A stretch of DNA of 64,000 nucleotides from Branchiostoma belcheri (lineage: Eukaryota; Chordata; Leptocardii; Amphioxiformes; Branchiostomatidae), in assembly GCF_001625305.1 (NCBI RefSeq), contig NW_017804642.1, forward strand, positions 981,114-1,045,113. The letters are read 5' to 3'. Numbering within the stretch: position 1 is the stretch's first letter; each line of letters opens with the position of its first letter. The notes under the pieces were generated by a model, which was not told where the DNA came from, did no database searches, and saw nothing but the letters and a program-made list of their open reading frames with translations. This document shows, piece by piece, positions 12,001-27,300 of this stretch. Made by a program: the position numbers and the translations under genes.

Positions 12001-15000
12001 CAAAAAAAAGAGAATTCTAGATGAGCACTACAAGAACTACAGTTGAACTACATTCTTGACCCATACAGCCCGAATATAACGACAAATGATGTGAACCTGT
12101 GCAGTTGAAGCCGTCTCCTTCGTACCCAACTTCACACGTGCATATGTAAGACCCGTCAGTGTTGGTGCAGGTGGCGTTGGCATGACAAGGATCGGTCAGG
12201 CACTCATTTATGTCTATGATGATAAAAAGTGTTAAAATGACACGAGGACCTACAAACTACATTCTGGATTCACCGCCCCAAGCACAATAACAAACCGTTT
12301 GCGGAAGCACTGCCTCCCGGGCGCTTCAAGCTCTCATCTAAGCAAAACACCACAGCTAATATATACGAATTGAAACCACAAACAGTGATTTCCGCCAGCT
12401 GTTAAAACAACAATCAAGATATATATACGGATTCGTCTTTTCGTTTTTGCCAGCACTACTTGGGGGGAAATTTATGGCAACGGTAGATAACCTGTAATCC
12501 AGCGCACCACTTTCAGAAACAAGAAAATGAAAAGCTCCGCGCATAACTACAGGCAAAAGACTCAACATTACCTTTAACTGATAAAACTATGCAGCTGTAT
12601 CCCACCTAAAGCAAAATTATGATTTTATAAAGAAAGTGTTCTGAACCTGTGCAGTTGAATCCGTCTCCTTCGTACCCAACTTCACACGTGCATGTATAAG
12701 ACCCGTCAGTGTTGGTGCAGGTTGCATTGGCGTGGCAAGGATCGGTCTGGCACTCATCTATGTCTACATATTAGAAACAAGGTTTGAAAGCTATCAGTAT
12801 ATTTGCTTTAGGAGAAATATGATTAGAATATGAAAGTCACGTAAAAAACAGTAATTTTATCCAACAAATATAAAGCTGGTACTTTCAGCAGGTATGGAAT
12901 ATACTTCTTACCCCTGCAAGTAGGTTCTTTTATAGTATATTAATTAACACCGGCCAAATCATTAAACGACAATGTGTATGAACCTGTGCAGTTGAACCCG
13001 TCTCCTGCGAACCCAACTTCACACGTGCATATGTAAGACCCGTCAGTGTTGGTGCAGGTTGCATTGGCGTGGCAAGGATCGATCTGGCACTCATCTATGT
13101 CTACATATTAGAAACAATGTTTGAAAGCTATCAGTATATTTGCTTTAGGAGAAATATGATTAAAATATAAAAGTCATGTAAAAAACAGTAATTTTATCCA
13201 ACAAATATAAAGCTAGTACTTTCAGCAGATATCGAATATACCTCTTACCCCAGCAAGTAGGTACTTTTATAGTACATTAACACAGGCCAAATCATAAAAT
13301 GACAATGTGTACGAACCTGTGCAGTTGTAACCGTCTCCTGCGAACCCAACATCACACGTGCATATGTAATACCCGTCAGTGTTGGTGCAGGTGGCGTTGG
13401 CATGACACGGATCGGTCTGGCACTCATCTATGTCTAGAACGATGAAAAAAATTGCAGCGATTATCTTAATGGCAGAAATTTAGAAGTGAATGAACCATTC
13501 TATGCTGTTATAAGTAACAGTGTTTAGTGGCTCTGCAAGAAAATATCATGGTTATCAATACGATGCGTATGAAAGCCATCAAAAATGGCCAGTGTTCTTA
13601 CCCGTGCAATTGAAGCCATTCCCAAATAGCCATACAAACTCTTGCATGTATATGCTATCAAGCAATACGGAACAATATGTACATTTCAAGCAGTTGAAAT
13701 AAGCTCCAGATCCGTGCGTTGTGTCGATATCTAAACCGAGTATTTCTTACCCGAGCAATTAAAACCGTCCCCTTGGTAGCCATCAGAACATTCACATATG
13801 TAGGATCCGTCGGTGTTAGTACAGGTTGCGTTTGTGTCACACGGAGAATTCTGACACTCGTCTGTATCTGTTATAGATGTACATGTCAGGAATAGGTCCA
13901 GATGGACACAGCTGTGTAAAGCGCTGCCATACGATGCCAGAATCAAAGCAAAATGATCACTACTGTATCTTAGTCCCATTTGCACTATCAAAAACTACTG
14001 TTCTATACACCACATATACAGAGGCAGCAAGCTGATACGCATGAAGCCACCAATTATATGAAGTAACACCATGATATTGTTCATACAATCATCTTTTGAC
14101 TGCCATTGACTGGTTATCCACACTTTAAACAATAAGAAGAATAAGAAGACCTACAACTCCTGCGACTGCGAAAAGAAGATGCACAACAGCACCCACTACG
14201 GTCTGCATCGGATCTACGTAATAAGGCCGGCAATAATACCCCAAAATATTTAATAATAACCTGTACAATTGACACCGTCCCCGTCATAACCCACTAAACA
14301 ATCACAAGTAAAAGATCCGATTGTGTTGGTGCAGGTTGCATTGTTGTGGCAAGTCGTTGTGTTCGAACATTCGTCAATGTCTGGAAGGAAAACGGGCTAT
14401 AATGTTGATGGACGAAGCTAGCGGTTTACGCAATTGACCTCATCTCCAAGAACCAGCACATTTCCCCAAAAGCAACAGGAACTTATCGCAAGCTTCAAAC
14501 TCTCATGATCATCTACATAAAAACCGTCTCCTTTGTATCCTTATTCACGCATACAATTGTAACTCTTCTATGCGACTGAAAACGTTGCCTTGTCCACCAG
14601 CTGCTATGAGCGGTAACGATTTGCTGGCAATAACGAATGACTTCTACTCAAATGTACTACTTTCAATATAAAAAGATGCAAAACTCCAATAAAGCTTAAG
14701 CAACACTGGCAACTACAGGTAAAGAACAACACAAGCACCTACAAGGTTTTCAACTATGCACCTCTACCATAACTCTGGCAAAATAATTATTTAAAGAAAT
14801 TTTGTCTGAACCTGTGCAGTTGAAACCGTCTCCATCGTACCCAACTTGACAAGCACATACATAAGACCCGTCTGTATTTGTGCAACTCGCGTAAGCATGA
14901 CAAGGGTCGGTTAGACACTCGTCAATGTCTATGGTATAAAAAAAACATAACAATGTAATCAAACGCCGGCCCCTGATAGTTGGCGATTGGCGTGAGATAA

Positions 15001-18000
15001 AACTGCATGAGAAATTGAAAGAAAAATGCTATACAGCACATCACAGATGCGACAAAACACTTCAACGTCACACTCCTGCAATAATGAACACAAAGACTCT
15101 GCAGTCGACAAACCATACACTATAAGCAAAGAAAGCCCACCTTCTAGAGACAAGTTTCACGTGTGCGTACGCTAGAGTTTGTAAAGTTAAAACGACATAT
15201 TATATGGACCTGTGCAGTTGAAGCCGTCTCCTTCGTACCCAACTTCACACGTGCATGTGTAAGACCCGTCAGTGTTGGTGCAGGTTGCATTGTCGTGACA
15301 CGGATCGGTCTGGCACTCATCTATGTCTATATGGAAGAAAAGAGCTCGAGAGTCAGGATTTTTCCATTACTTGAACACGATTTGCTGCAGTCCATACTTA
15401 TATATGGAGCACAACCTGTGTTGATTCCTCTTGCCCAGAAAAGAAACATATTTAAAGACATTGCACTTCAAAATATACACAGAGGTACTCGATGGTAGTG
15501 TAGTACTTCTTACCGGTACAACTGAAGCCGTCTCCAGCATAGCCCACTAAACAATCACAAGTAAAAGACCCGATTGTGTTGGTGCAGGTTGCATTGCTGT
15601 GGCAAATTGTTGTGTTCGAACATTCGTCAATGTCTGCAAATGGAACAAGCTATAATGTCAATGGACGCAACGACAGCACATTGAAGTCCTTCTATCTATA
15701 CATTGGCGCGGTTGAGCAGTACATTTTGCTCTACAGGACCAAGGCAAATCAGAGACGTAAGACAGGTACAATTCCTCTGTAATCCAGCCAAGCCAAGCTG
15801 TCCAAAAATTTACTACATTTAGATGTTCCTGTATCAGCACTTTCTTAAAGAAGCATAGCCTACGGGCGTTTCAAGCTCCCGTCTACGCAAAGCACCACTG
15901 TGACAGCTAATCTCTGTGACTTAAAAACCACAGAGAGTACATTCCACGAGCAACAATCAAGTAGCAAGACATACGGATTCGTCTTTCCGTTTTTGCCAAC
16001 ACTACATGGAGAATACTGATGGCAACTGCAACTAAGATGTAATTCACAGCACCACTTTTGAAATTGCAAAGCTCCAAGAAAGCAACGCGCGTAACTACAG
16101 GCAAAAAAGAACGGCATTTTTAACTGATAAAACTATGCAGCTGTATGTTCTAACTCTAGCACAATCATAATTTGAAAGAAGAGCCGTCTGAACCTGTACA
16201 GTTGAAGCCGTCTCCTTCGTACCCAACTTCACACATACATGTGTAAGACCCGTCAGTGTTGGTACATGTCGCATTGGCATGACACGGATCGGTCCAGCAC
16301 TCATCTATGTCTACGTGGAAGAAAAGCGCTCGAGAGTCAGGGTGATTCCGTTACTTAAACACAATCTGCAGAAGTTCATACTGTATTCTTACATGGAGCG
16401 CCGTGATGACCCTTCTACTCGCACAGAAAATGTATGATAAAGACATTGTATTACAAGATATCCACATTTTAATACTTGGTATTAGTTCTACTTCTTACCG
16501 GTGCAATTGAATCCATCCCCATCATAGCCCACTAAACAATCACAAGTAAAAGATCCGATTGTGTTGGTGCAGGTTGCATTTTCGTGGCAAATCGTTGTGT
16601 TTGAACATTCGTCAATGTCTGTAAATAGAACGATATATCCTATTACACATAGCGACAACATAGTGATGTCCTTCTACCTATAAATTGAAGCGGTTGAGCA
16701 TTGGGCTACAGGATCAAGGTAAAACAGACAAGGTGAATGAAAGGCGTAAGACAGATAAGATTCCTCTGCCAAGCCCAGCTGTCCTGAAAATGACCACATC
16801 TCGGTGTCCTTGCATCAGCACATTACTAGTATCCTAGAAGCACTGCCTATTGGCTTGTAAGGTTCTCATCTACGCAAAGCACCACAGCTAATATATGTGA
16901 CTTGAAAACCACAAGGAGTAATTTCCACCAGCTGTCAAAGCAACAGGCAATATATAGCGATTTGTCTTTTCAATTTTGCCAAAACTACTTTGAGAATATT
17001 GATAGAAACTGTAAGAAGATGTGATCCTTCGCACCATTTTAAGAAAGTGCAAACCTCCAAGAAAGCAACACGTGTAACTATAAGCAAAAAGGACGATACT
17101 TTCAACTGATAAGGCTCTATCCCAACTCTAGCTATGATTTGAAAGAAATATTGTCTGAACCTGTGCAGTTGAAGCCGTCTCCTTCGTACCCAGCTTGACA
17201 CATACATGTGTAAGACCCGTTTGTATTCGTGCAACTCGCGTTAACATGACAGGGGTCGTTCTGGCACTCATCGGTGTCTAAGGTGCATGAAATCACAACA
17301 AGGTTAACAAATGCCAGTGTTCATCAGTTGAAGAAAGCAAAAACACATCCATGAAACTGTTTGAAATAAAACTGCTATAGCATCTTCTGCCTCACCAGTC
17401 ATGCTTGCTAAATATACTTAAAGCATGTAGTTAGGATTTGGAGTACCATTTTACAAAAACGTCTATGCACCCAAAGCACATCTTGTATATAACTGTACTT
17501 CGTACCAGAGCAATTAAATCCATTCCCTTCGTATCCATTCATGCAGTGACATGTGAAAGCCCCGTCGGTGTTGGTGCAGATCCCGTTTGTGTCACAGGGA
17601 AAATACCGACATTCGCCAATGTCTATATAAGTAAGTACACGGCAAAATCTACAGTAAGTCATAAACACATAAAACACATTTGTCTTGGGAGAATGACTTC
17701 ACATCCTTACAGTATAGCTTTAAACACTGCAGCTGTAACACCACCACAGACATTTATGGCTATCTGTTACCATTACCATCAGTTGTAAAGCAAAAGCACT
17801 ACATCTATGTATATATACTATGCAGAGAACATGTCCCAAACAACTCACAGTGTGCTTCTATTGCATTCATTACAACCGTTGATAGGCGTTTTAAAGGCAG
17901 ATTAAAAATTGCTAAGCAGAACATTGATGATATATGTGGCATAGAAACTCAAATCCAGAGCTCTATCAAAAACAAGCAACCAAAATACTTTACAGTCAAC

Positions 18001-18295
18001 AGCCCATGCATCTAATGATATTCCCACACCGCTGTAAATGGAAAACGACAAATCACAAAGACCTGTGCAGTTATATCCGTCTCCTTCGTACCCAAAGTCA
18101 CACGTGCATATGTAAGACCCGTCAGTGTTGGTGCAGGTCGCGTTGGCATGACAAGGATCGGTCTGGCACTCATCTATGTCTATAGTGAAAAAAGCTTGTA
18201 CGTGAATGTTCCGGAAAAAGAAAGATATAAATCTGGTATCTGTTGATGTTTCACCTGCCGTAGATTACATACATTACATTTATGTTCTGATGCTT

Positions 18296-18354
<59 letters not shown>

Positions 18355-21300
18355 AAGAAAACAGGCTTCAGCTGAGGGGGACAAAAAGAATTCTTCAAGT
18401 TCAAAGTAAAATATTCAACAATAGTACATGACATTAGTTGTATTTCTTACCAGTACAATTGAAGCCATCCCCGTTATAGCCCACTAAACAATCACAAGTA
18501 AAAGACCCGATTGTGTTGGTGCAGGTTGCATTGTTGTGGCAAGTCGTTGTGTTCAAACATTCGTCAATGTCTGCAAAGAGAACGAGCTATCAAGGTACTG
18601 ATCATGAGGAGGGCAAACTGCTGTTACGTAGCTATAAGTTGAGACTGGTAGGTAAAAGAAGCAATGTACATCAGAGGTGTAACACAGCCGATTCAGCCAA
18701 GCACTTGACCTCATCTTACTTATGATTAGCATGATCAGCACCTTTCCCCAGATAGAAGCAGCTACTTACCGAATTCTTCACTACAACTACCACTCGTTTA
18801 TGCGACGACTATAAGCCTTTGTTTTTGCTACACATGATAGTCAATATGTGTTTCCAACCCTATATTGGATATTGATAATAAATAATAATAATAATTATAA
18901 TCCAGCGCAACACTTTTGACGAAGCTCCAAGAAAGCAGCACTGGCTACTACAGACAAAGATACCAATTCTTTCAACTATGAGGCTCTACCCTAAAGTTAT
19001 CAGTCAAAGAACGTTTGTCTGAACCTGTGCAGTTGAAGCCGTCTCCTTCGTACCCATCTTGACACATACACGTGTAAGACCCGTGTGTATTCGTGCAACT
19101 CGCGTTGGCATGACAACGGTCAACGTCGGTCTGGCACTCATCAATGTCTATGATGTAAATATATAAATTGTTATGAAACGCCAGCGTCTGTCAGCTGGAA
19201 AAAGCATCAGAACGTAACTGACTGAACTAGAGTGCCAAGCATCTTCTACCCTAGTTAAGGCGTATATTGGAAATCTACTTAAGAGTGTGTTGAATACCGT
19301 CTAGACTGTCAAAGATCTATGTCGATCCGGCCATGTTGTACAGGACTAGAAGACATGAGATCTGGATTATCACACAGTTAAGACCCCAAGCTGTTTAAGT
19401 CTATGCGACGAAAGCAGCTACATGTATATCTGTGTCATCTGTACTTCGTACCCGAGCAATTAAATCCATTCCCTTCGTACCCATCCCTGCAGTGACATGT
19501 GAAAGCCCCATCGGTGTTGGTGCAGATCCCGTTCGTGTCACAGGGAAAATACCGGCATTCGCCTATATCTGTACATGAAAAAATAAGGAAAAAACAAACA
19601 GTCCCTGAAGAAAACCTTGCTGCAAACTAAGGCCATGGAAACATCAAAAGCCGATTGCTTTACAGTCTTACACTTATGGCACATTTATGGCGCTGGCTAT
19701 CTGTGACTGATATTTGAGCAGTTTACCACATCACTATAGCTATGTCCGGGCAGGGAATATGTCACCAAAAGCTTCCCAGATGTTTAAAACTCAGATATCT
19801 ATGGCAACCACCATTTCTAACGCATTCTAGGGACACGCATTTTTAAAAGGCAGATAAAAGTGGGCCTTATTTTGCTAAGCAGGACATTGATGTCTACGGC
19901 AAAGCAACTTGGGGTGTTCAAAAAATGTATGAACAGCATGTCTACAAGGGACAAAACATGGAATTACTGCCAAAGAAAGCATGTACAGCTTGTACTAGAA
20001 AAGGCTTTTTAAATGTGCGTAAGCTACAGTTGAAAGTATACGGTGAATCAGGAACCTGTGCAGTTGAATCCGTCTCCTTCGTAACCAAATTCGCACGTGC
20101 AAAAGTAAGACCCGTCAGTGTTGGTGCAGGTGGCGTTGGCATGACAAGGATCGGTCTGGCATTCGTCTATGTCTATATTGAAAAAAGCTTGTAAATGAAT
20201 GGTCCGGAAAAGAAAGATAAATGCTTCCATCATCTGAGGAAAACAGAAGATGAAGAAGAAGAAGACTACGAAGTAATTAGTTCCGCATGACAACAGTACT
20301 TGGTATTAGTTGTACTTCTTACCAGTACAATTGAAGCCGTCCCCGTCATAACCCACTAAACAATCACAAGTAAAAGAACCGATTGTGTTGGTGCAGGTTG
20401 CATTGTCGTGGCAAGTCGTTGTGTTCGAACATTCGTCAACGTCTGCAAACAGAACGAGCTTTCAAGGTAATGATCATAATGACAGCAGAATAATATCCTG
20501 AGCCTAAGCAAGGAGGTGATGGAAGTACCCTTGGCCTAAGTAAGCATCAATGTAAATCAGAGGTGTAGGCAGCTATAATTCCTTTGCGACCACTGTCAAG
20601 CCAAGCACTTGTGGAAAAAACGTTCATCTCAATGCCAACGATCAGGGCATTCCCCAAGAAGCAAAGAAAATGCAACCCAGTGCGACATTATCTTCTTAAA
20701 AGCTGGAAGTTACCCAGTCCCAAATAGGCAGCGCAATGCGCACAACAGCATCCAAATAAACCACTTTCAACCCATTAAAGCTTTGCAGCTCTACTCTAGC
20801 CAAATTATAATCTAAATCCAGGCAATATATAATCTAAAGCAAAGTCGTCTGAACCTGTGCAGTTGAAGCCGTCTCCTTCGTACCCAACTTGACACATACA
20901 TGTGTAAGACCCGTTTGTATTCGTGCAACTCGCGTTAACATGACAAAAGTCGACGTCGGTCTGGCACTCATCGATGTCTAAAATGAAAGGGAAAAAATGT
21001 TTACATTAATCAAGTAAAATCACCACCTGTCCATACTGCCTTTCTAAATGTAATCCTAGCCTGCATTAACATGGTCCCTCCCCACTATCTGGGAGGCTAA
21101 ATAAGTGTTAAAATAATTACTACTGTAACAACATACAGAATTACTTGGCAAGGTTGTACATCTTACCAGTACAATTGAAGCCATCCCCGTCGTATCCATC
21201 CAAGCACTCGCACATGAAAGACCCGGCGGTATTAGTACAGTTCGCATACATGTCGCAAGGGGAAGTCAGGCATTCATTGATGTCTGCATGAGAAAATGAA

Positions 21301-24300
21301 CATGTGGTTTATGCGAGAAAAAATACTTTAAATGTCTGAGTGTATACACTTCGGTGACGTATGCATCATGGTGTCTATAACGCCCATGTTTGCAGCGCTA
21401 GAAAACCAAGGACGTTCAACACAAGGCCTTGTGTTGAACGTCCTGCCTTGTGTTGAACGTCCTTGAGAAAAGGAATTTGCCATGATCCTTCTACTAATTA
21501 GAGCATGTAATTATAAATAAACAATGGCGCTTCTATGCAGCCGAAAGATAGGCCATGCTCTACTAGATGTGTACATATAAAGCTCTTCATGAGCAACTGG
21601 CCCAAGTACAGAAGCATTAAAAGATTTAATGGGTTTCGGAGGAAAGAATTTGATCAAGGAAATATGTGTCAGAAATTGTGTCAGGAATGTGTCAGAAACT
21701 GTGTCAGGATTTGTCTGCCTGTACAGAGCATTCCGCCCCAGGGCTATTCCCCCATGTATTTCCTTTCTTCGTCCCAATAGTTAAGTTCGTTAAGCTTAAG
21801 TGACTGAATCCTTGTGGCAGACTTTTCGCTACGGCTCCGTACTAGATCGACTCGATTAATCGAGGGAAACTTCCTTGTTCGAGAAGATTAAGGATAACCT
21901 AAGAAATTCTCAGATGCATTGTGGTGTGTCTTACTTAATTATACTTATAAGATTACAGCCGGTATAACATTACAGTAATAGGCCGGTCCGACCAGTGGCA
22001 AAACCACAAGCCAATTAACAAACTGACAATTGACAAACTGACAATTAACAAACTGACAATTGACAAACTGACAATCATCTAACGTTGCATCAGGCGATAT
22101 TAGGACGATACAAAAAGTCGATTTTTTTGGCCATCTCTTTACAAAGTAAGTGAATGTGAATGGGAATTTGAAGTGAATGTGCCAAAACATGACGCCTTAC
22201 GAGTGTGTTTAAAAGCTAGAAACACAGCTGTCAGCCATGTTTGTTTACGTTCTGGTAGTCAGTGCGCCTCGTGTGAGCTGTTTTTAACGCCAACCATAAA
22301 TGTCAGAAATGTGAGCTAAAATGTGCCTGCATAGAGTCCATTCCAAGTCACCGCGCGGGTTTTTTAAATTATATTTTCTATTTTTTCAAATAATTCGAAA
22401 ATCTTATTAATATTCTGAAATTATGATAAAAATGTAAGTACCTAAGTAGCATTTTTCGAAAATGTTACAAGTTTTTTTCATTTACATTTTAATTTTTTGG
22501 TACAAAATGTTACATACTTGAGATATCAACATATATCGGATAGTTTATATATGTATGTACCCGGAGAACATTTCTTTTTTTAAACCAGATTGCTTTATTC
22601 AATAAGCATATACAGTGAGTCATTTTTCTCATCAAAACTGAATTGATCCTAGCATAGTCTTGTCTTGTCAACAAGAGGGTTAATATTTTTGCTGCTTCGA
22701 TAAAAAAACGCAAATAATTCATAACAAGCGTGTGGCATTTTATAGTACACTAGCTTATGACAAAGATAATTTACCAATTACCAATTATATGCGCAATGTA
22801 TAATGCATTGAATGTCTACAAATTTATTCGCATTGCTCCCGACACGAACCTAGAAAAAGGGCAGGTAAAAGAATTTCGGTTTATCATTACTTCTGGGAAA
22901 GAGGGTTAGTGGCCAACGTTTGTATTTTTAACGTTCGCAGCTGTATCGCACGATGACCTGTTATACGTTTTGCTATTGGGTGCAGATGATGGGATCTCCT
23001 TTTTGTAATTGCATACGTATACGTGTTTTCGGGCGTCGAAGTACTAGTAATAGATGTTGACGGCCTCTGGACACCCCACTCTGGGTCAAACGGGCGCGTC
23101 ATCTTGCTGTGAAGAATGCATATACTCTCCAAGCAGAGGTTGTGGGGAAATGATCGTTACCTTTTTATATATGGCCGTTTTTTTGTCCTGACCCCCACCG
23201 TCGGTGGCCGCGGAGCTTCTCTGGCTAATGGATACTGACTGGCCAATTTGATACTGTCTTTTTGCCGCCGATAGGGATCTGCTTGGAGATTAGAATGCAT
23301 ATGCCTGAGGGGTTGCGATACCTCTATAGCAGTGGAGCAGAGACACAAAAGAGAAATAGATCCCACTCGATTAGCTGAAAGTTCTCATGTCTGACACCTC
23401 CCACTTTGCGCATAGCGTATAACAATTTGCCATATGCACGCCTATGGTAGCCTAAACGATCATCATCTACCTGTGAACTGTACTTGACGTAACAACTTTC
23501 ATATATTATACAAAAATAAACAACTGAGGTATGAAATCATCGATTCCTTTTTGTTGGTAGGAGAACTGAAGCATCCAACGTCCTCGTCTCCATCAGTCTT
23601 CTTACCGCCATTTTCACATTCCTGATCCGGCCTGTGGATGGTCACACGCCCGATGAAACACTCGAGATCAGCGTCAATGGCTTCAAAGCTTGTAGTGGAA
23701 GGTTGTGGAAGAACAGGGATTGCTATGTAGTTTCTGCTTTTGTTTGTGAGCTTCCCCTTCTTTCCTTTGATACTTTGAACCTTGTTGAGCTCCTTGAGCT
23801 GATTTTGCGCGATTTCCCCTTCCCTGGCGATAGCCGCCATGTTGTGTTCCAGATTGTCGTCGACCTCTCGGAGAAGGACATCTCGTCGATGGAGCAGCTT
23901 CTGGACCCGGAGGTCGTACTGATCACTGATTCTTTGCTTAGTTTGGAGATGGTTTTCCGTTGAAGATTTTATCAAATTGTCAAGATTCCTCAGAAAGTCC
24001 TCGGTTCTTTGTTTGGAATCCACTTGTTTCGCTGGTGTTCCCCCCAGACATCTCTTGAAGATGTCAACTGCACACTGACGACACTGCAATGCCAGCCACT
24101 TTTGGGGATGCTCCGAGCACTTTTCAAAACTTTTCCGGCGTGTTGGGACGGCCTTGACAAGACTCAGGCCGACGACGGCCTTCCCCTGTTGCGGAATGGT
24201 GCAGCTTAAAGCCGGCTCCCTCGCGGGGGACTCACAGATCGGACAGACCAGGGGCGATTGCCTGCGCGCCAGGTCATCCAGGCAGGCTCCACAGAAGACA

Positions 24301-27300
24301 TGCCGGCAGGGCAGAGTTCTGGGCACCTGGAGAGCCTGCCGACAGATCCCGCAGATGGAATTGTCCTCACTGCACGATGAATCGGTCTCGTCTGTTTCAG
24401 AGTGCGCCCACATTTTATCACTGAATGGTTCGGTTGCTACAGGATTCTTGTTGACTGAAGAAAGTGAAAGTACTCGAACAGGTTGGATCACTCCCTAAAA
24501 CGCGCGACTAATTATACCGGTTAGTAGTATAATTAGTATCGTGCAGGTTGGACCAAAGCCGCAGTCCCTGTGTACTGATGAGGCGTTTACAAAAAAGGTC
24601 GTACACGGAAAGGACACTCGAGGTAGTGGGCTACCCCCAGTATTATTTAAAAGAACGTTCCTACGACAAAATGTGGAATACTCTACTGCTAATGAACAGG
24701 CATACCTGCAACTACAGCCAAAAGACCTCAGAAATACTATGCAACTACATGTACACCCAAGCTCCAGCCAAACTACAACGACAAATGATGTTAACCTGTG
24801 CAGTTCAAGCCGTCTCCTTCGTACCCAACTTCACACGTGCATATGTAAGACCCGTCAGTGTTGGTGCAGGTGGCGTTGGCATGGCAAGGATCGGTCTGGC
24901 ACTCATCTATATCTATTCGGAAGAAAACAAAGCCTCAAAACATGCAATTAACTGTTCAGCTATTTGGCAACGATCTGCAAATAACCATACTTCACAGTCA
25001 TAAGGCTGTGTTAGCTACAGCATGATTCATTTTTTCCACACAATGGGAATATCGGAAAATTGTTGACAAGATCCTCCTACTGTAAGAAAACATGATCCGG
25101 GTTTCAGAGCAAACGAGACCAATCATGTTTCATACTACTTGTAACTTTTTACCAGTGCAATTGAATCCATCCCCACTGTAGCCGTTCACACACTGACATG
25201 TAAAAGACCCGTCTGTGTTAGTGCAGTTTGCGTTGATGTCGCAAGTGGAATTCTGGCATTCATCTATGTCTGGTTACGAAAATGGAGAGATAAAATACGC
25301 GTTGAATACTGTATTGTGCAAAATTATTTTGACAAAACTTTAAATTTCAGTGAAATATAAAAAAAGTAGCTACTGATCTACGCCCAGCTTTTTAACATAA
25401 AAGGGGGCACCACTACTTTGCTATGTATGTGTGACATCTAGCTTCAAAGTCAACGACACTCTATGATTTGAAGGACAAAAAATACAAGACAACGCGATTT
25501 ATCATACTAATAAGGGCGAAGAATAGCGATCTGAACAATTCTTTAGTAACCTATGCAGTTGAAGCCGTCTCCGTCATAGCCGACTACACAGTCACACGTG
25601 AAAGAACCAATTGTGTTGGAGCAGGTTGCATTGTAGTGGCAGGTTGATGTGTTTAGACATTCGTTAATGTCTGCAAGGGAAACCAACTGTCAATGGTGAT
25701 GGTCTTTGTGTCACCAGATTCTACTGTTTGCCAGTTGGAGTGGTACGCAATGCAAGATCAGTCAGAATACCGACTTAGACGCACAAGTGCTGGGCTGCTA
25801 TCACCCCATAGCTCTCTGATTATGATATTATAAAGCAGTCCTAAAGAGCATCTCATCATGATGTCTGCAAAATGGAAGAAGCATATGCTGGCTGGAGTCA
25901 AAAAGCTCACATTTATGAACAATGCCACTACGAAGCTGTCTGGTTTCTGGTTGTAAGCTGTCACGTGAGCCACTGTGCAAGTGAATATGTTATGTTTTCC
26001 AAGCATTGCTTCAAAGCATTGCTTCATTATTACTGGCGGCAGAATATAGTCATCTATTCTACTGCTAATGACCAGACCAAGGGACCACAAAAACGACAAC
26101 TACATCCAGCTGTAGCAAGACCTTGAAATACTATGCGCCAACTCCAAAGCTCCAGCCAAAATACGACGACAAATGGTATGAACCTGTACAGTTGAAGCCG
26201 TCTCCTTCGTACCCAACTTCACACGTGCATATGTAAGACCCGTCAGTGTTGGTGCAGGTCGCGTTGGCATCACAAGTATCGTTGTTCTGACACTCATCTA
26301 TATCTATTACAGTTTAAGATAAAACTTGTACTGTATACTTTGTATGGAGAGTCGACTGCAAATGTTTCATGTTGGGATGCATATTCCTTCTGGTAAGAAA
26401 GGAAAAGAACATTCTTGTTAAACGGCCATAGCCGAAGAATAGACCGGTTTTGATCGTTTGTCTTACCTGTGCAATTGAAGCCATCTCCTTCATATCCGTC
26501 CAAACATTGACACGTGAAAGACCCGTCGGTATTGGTGCAGTTCGCGTTGATGTCGCATGTAGAATTCTGGCATTCGTCTATGTCTGGTTAGGAAAATAAA
26601 GTCAGAGAAAAATAAACCATATAAAAACTGAACTCTACGTATTAAAACTTGATCTACCGAAAAGATTTATATGTACATGTCAGCGAAAATGAAAATAGAG
26701 ACATAAATATGGACAGCTTAAGCTTTCTGAATATAAAAAGAAACAAGAAAGTGAAAGTGATCTCGATCCAGTTTAGCTCATTGAAGAGCTAATCTTCCAC
26801 TGGTCGTGACAGAGAAGACAGACGCTATATACAGTATTTACAGGTTCATTGTACCGGGGAAATTCCCCTAGCTCTTTTCGACAAGCACAATGAACAGTGG
26901 ACCACAGTTAACGTCCCGTCCGAAGGACTGCGACCCTAAACAGTAGCGTGCATGTCGGGTGAGCGACATCAGCCGGGATTCGAACTCCCAACCTCTTAGT
27001 CCAGAGGCAGGATCGCTCTATATTGCTAAGTACGTGTCATGCTTTGTAATAAATACACATGGCCGTCAATACCTTCAAAGATAAAGAATACAAGGCAATA
27101 CGATCTACCATCATTCTTACAGGACTTCTAAGACTAGCCTGTACTGACCTGTGCAGTTGAAGCCATCTCCGTCATAGCCGACTACACAGTCGCAAGTGAA
27201 AGAACCGATTGTGTTGGTGCAGTTTGCATTGTAGTGGCACGTTGACATGTTTTGACATTCGTTAATGTCTGCAAGGAAAACGATCTGTCAATGTAACGGA

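Noticed and set aside
10516-13433. Regularly spaced near-identical 117 bp units, at first sight like a CRISPR array
   Set aside because: The units are spliced EGF exons with conserved frames and the spacers are homologous introns; the genome is eukaryotic.
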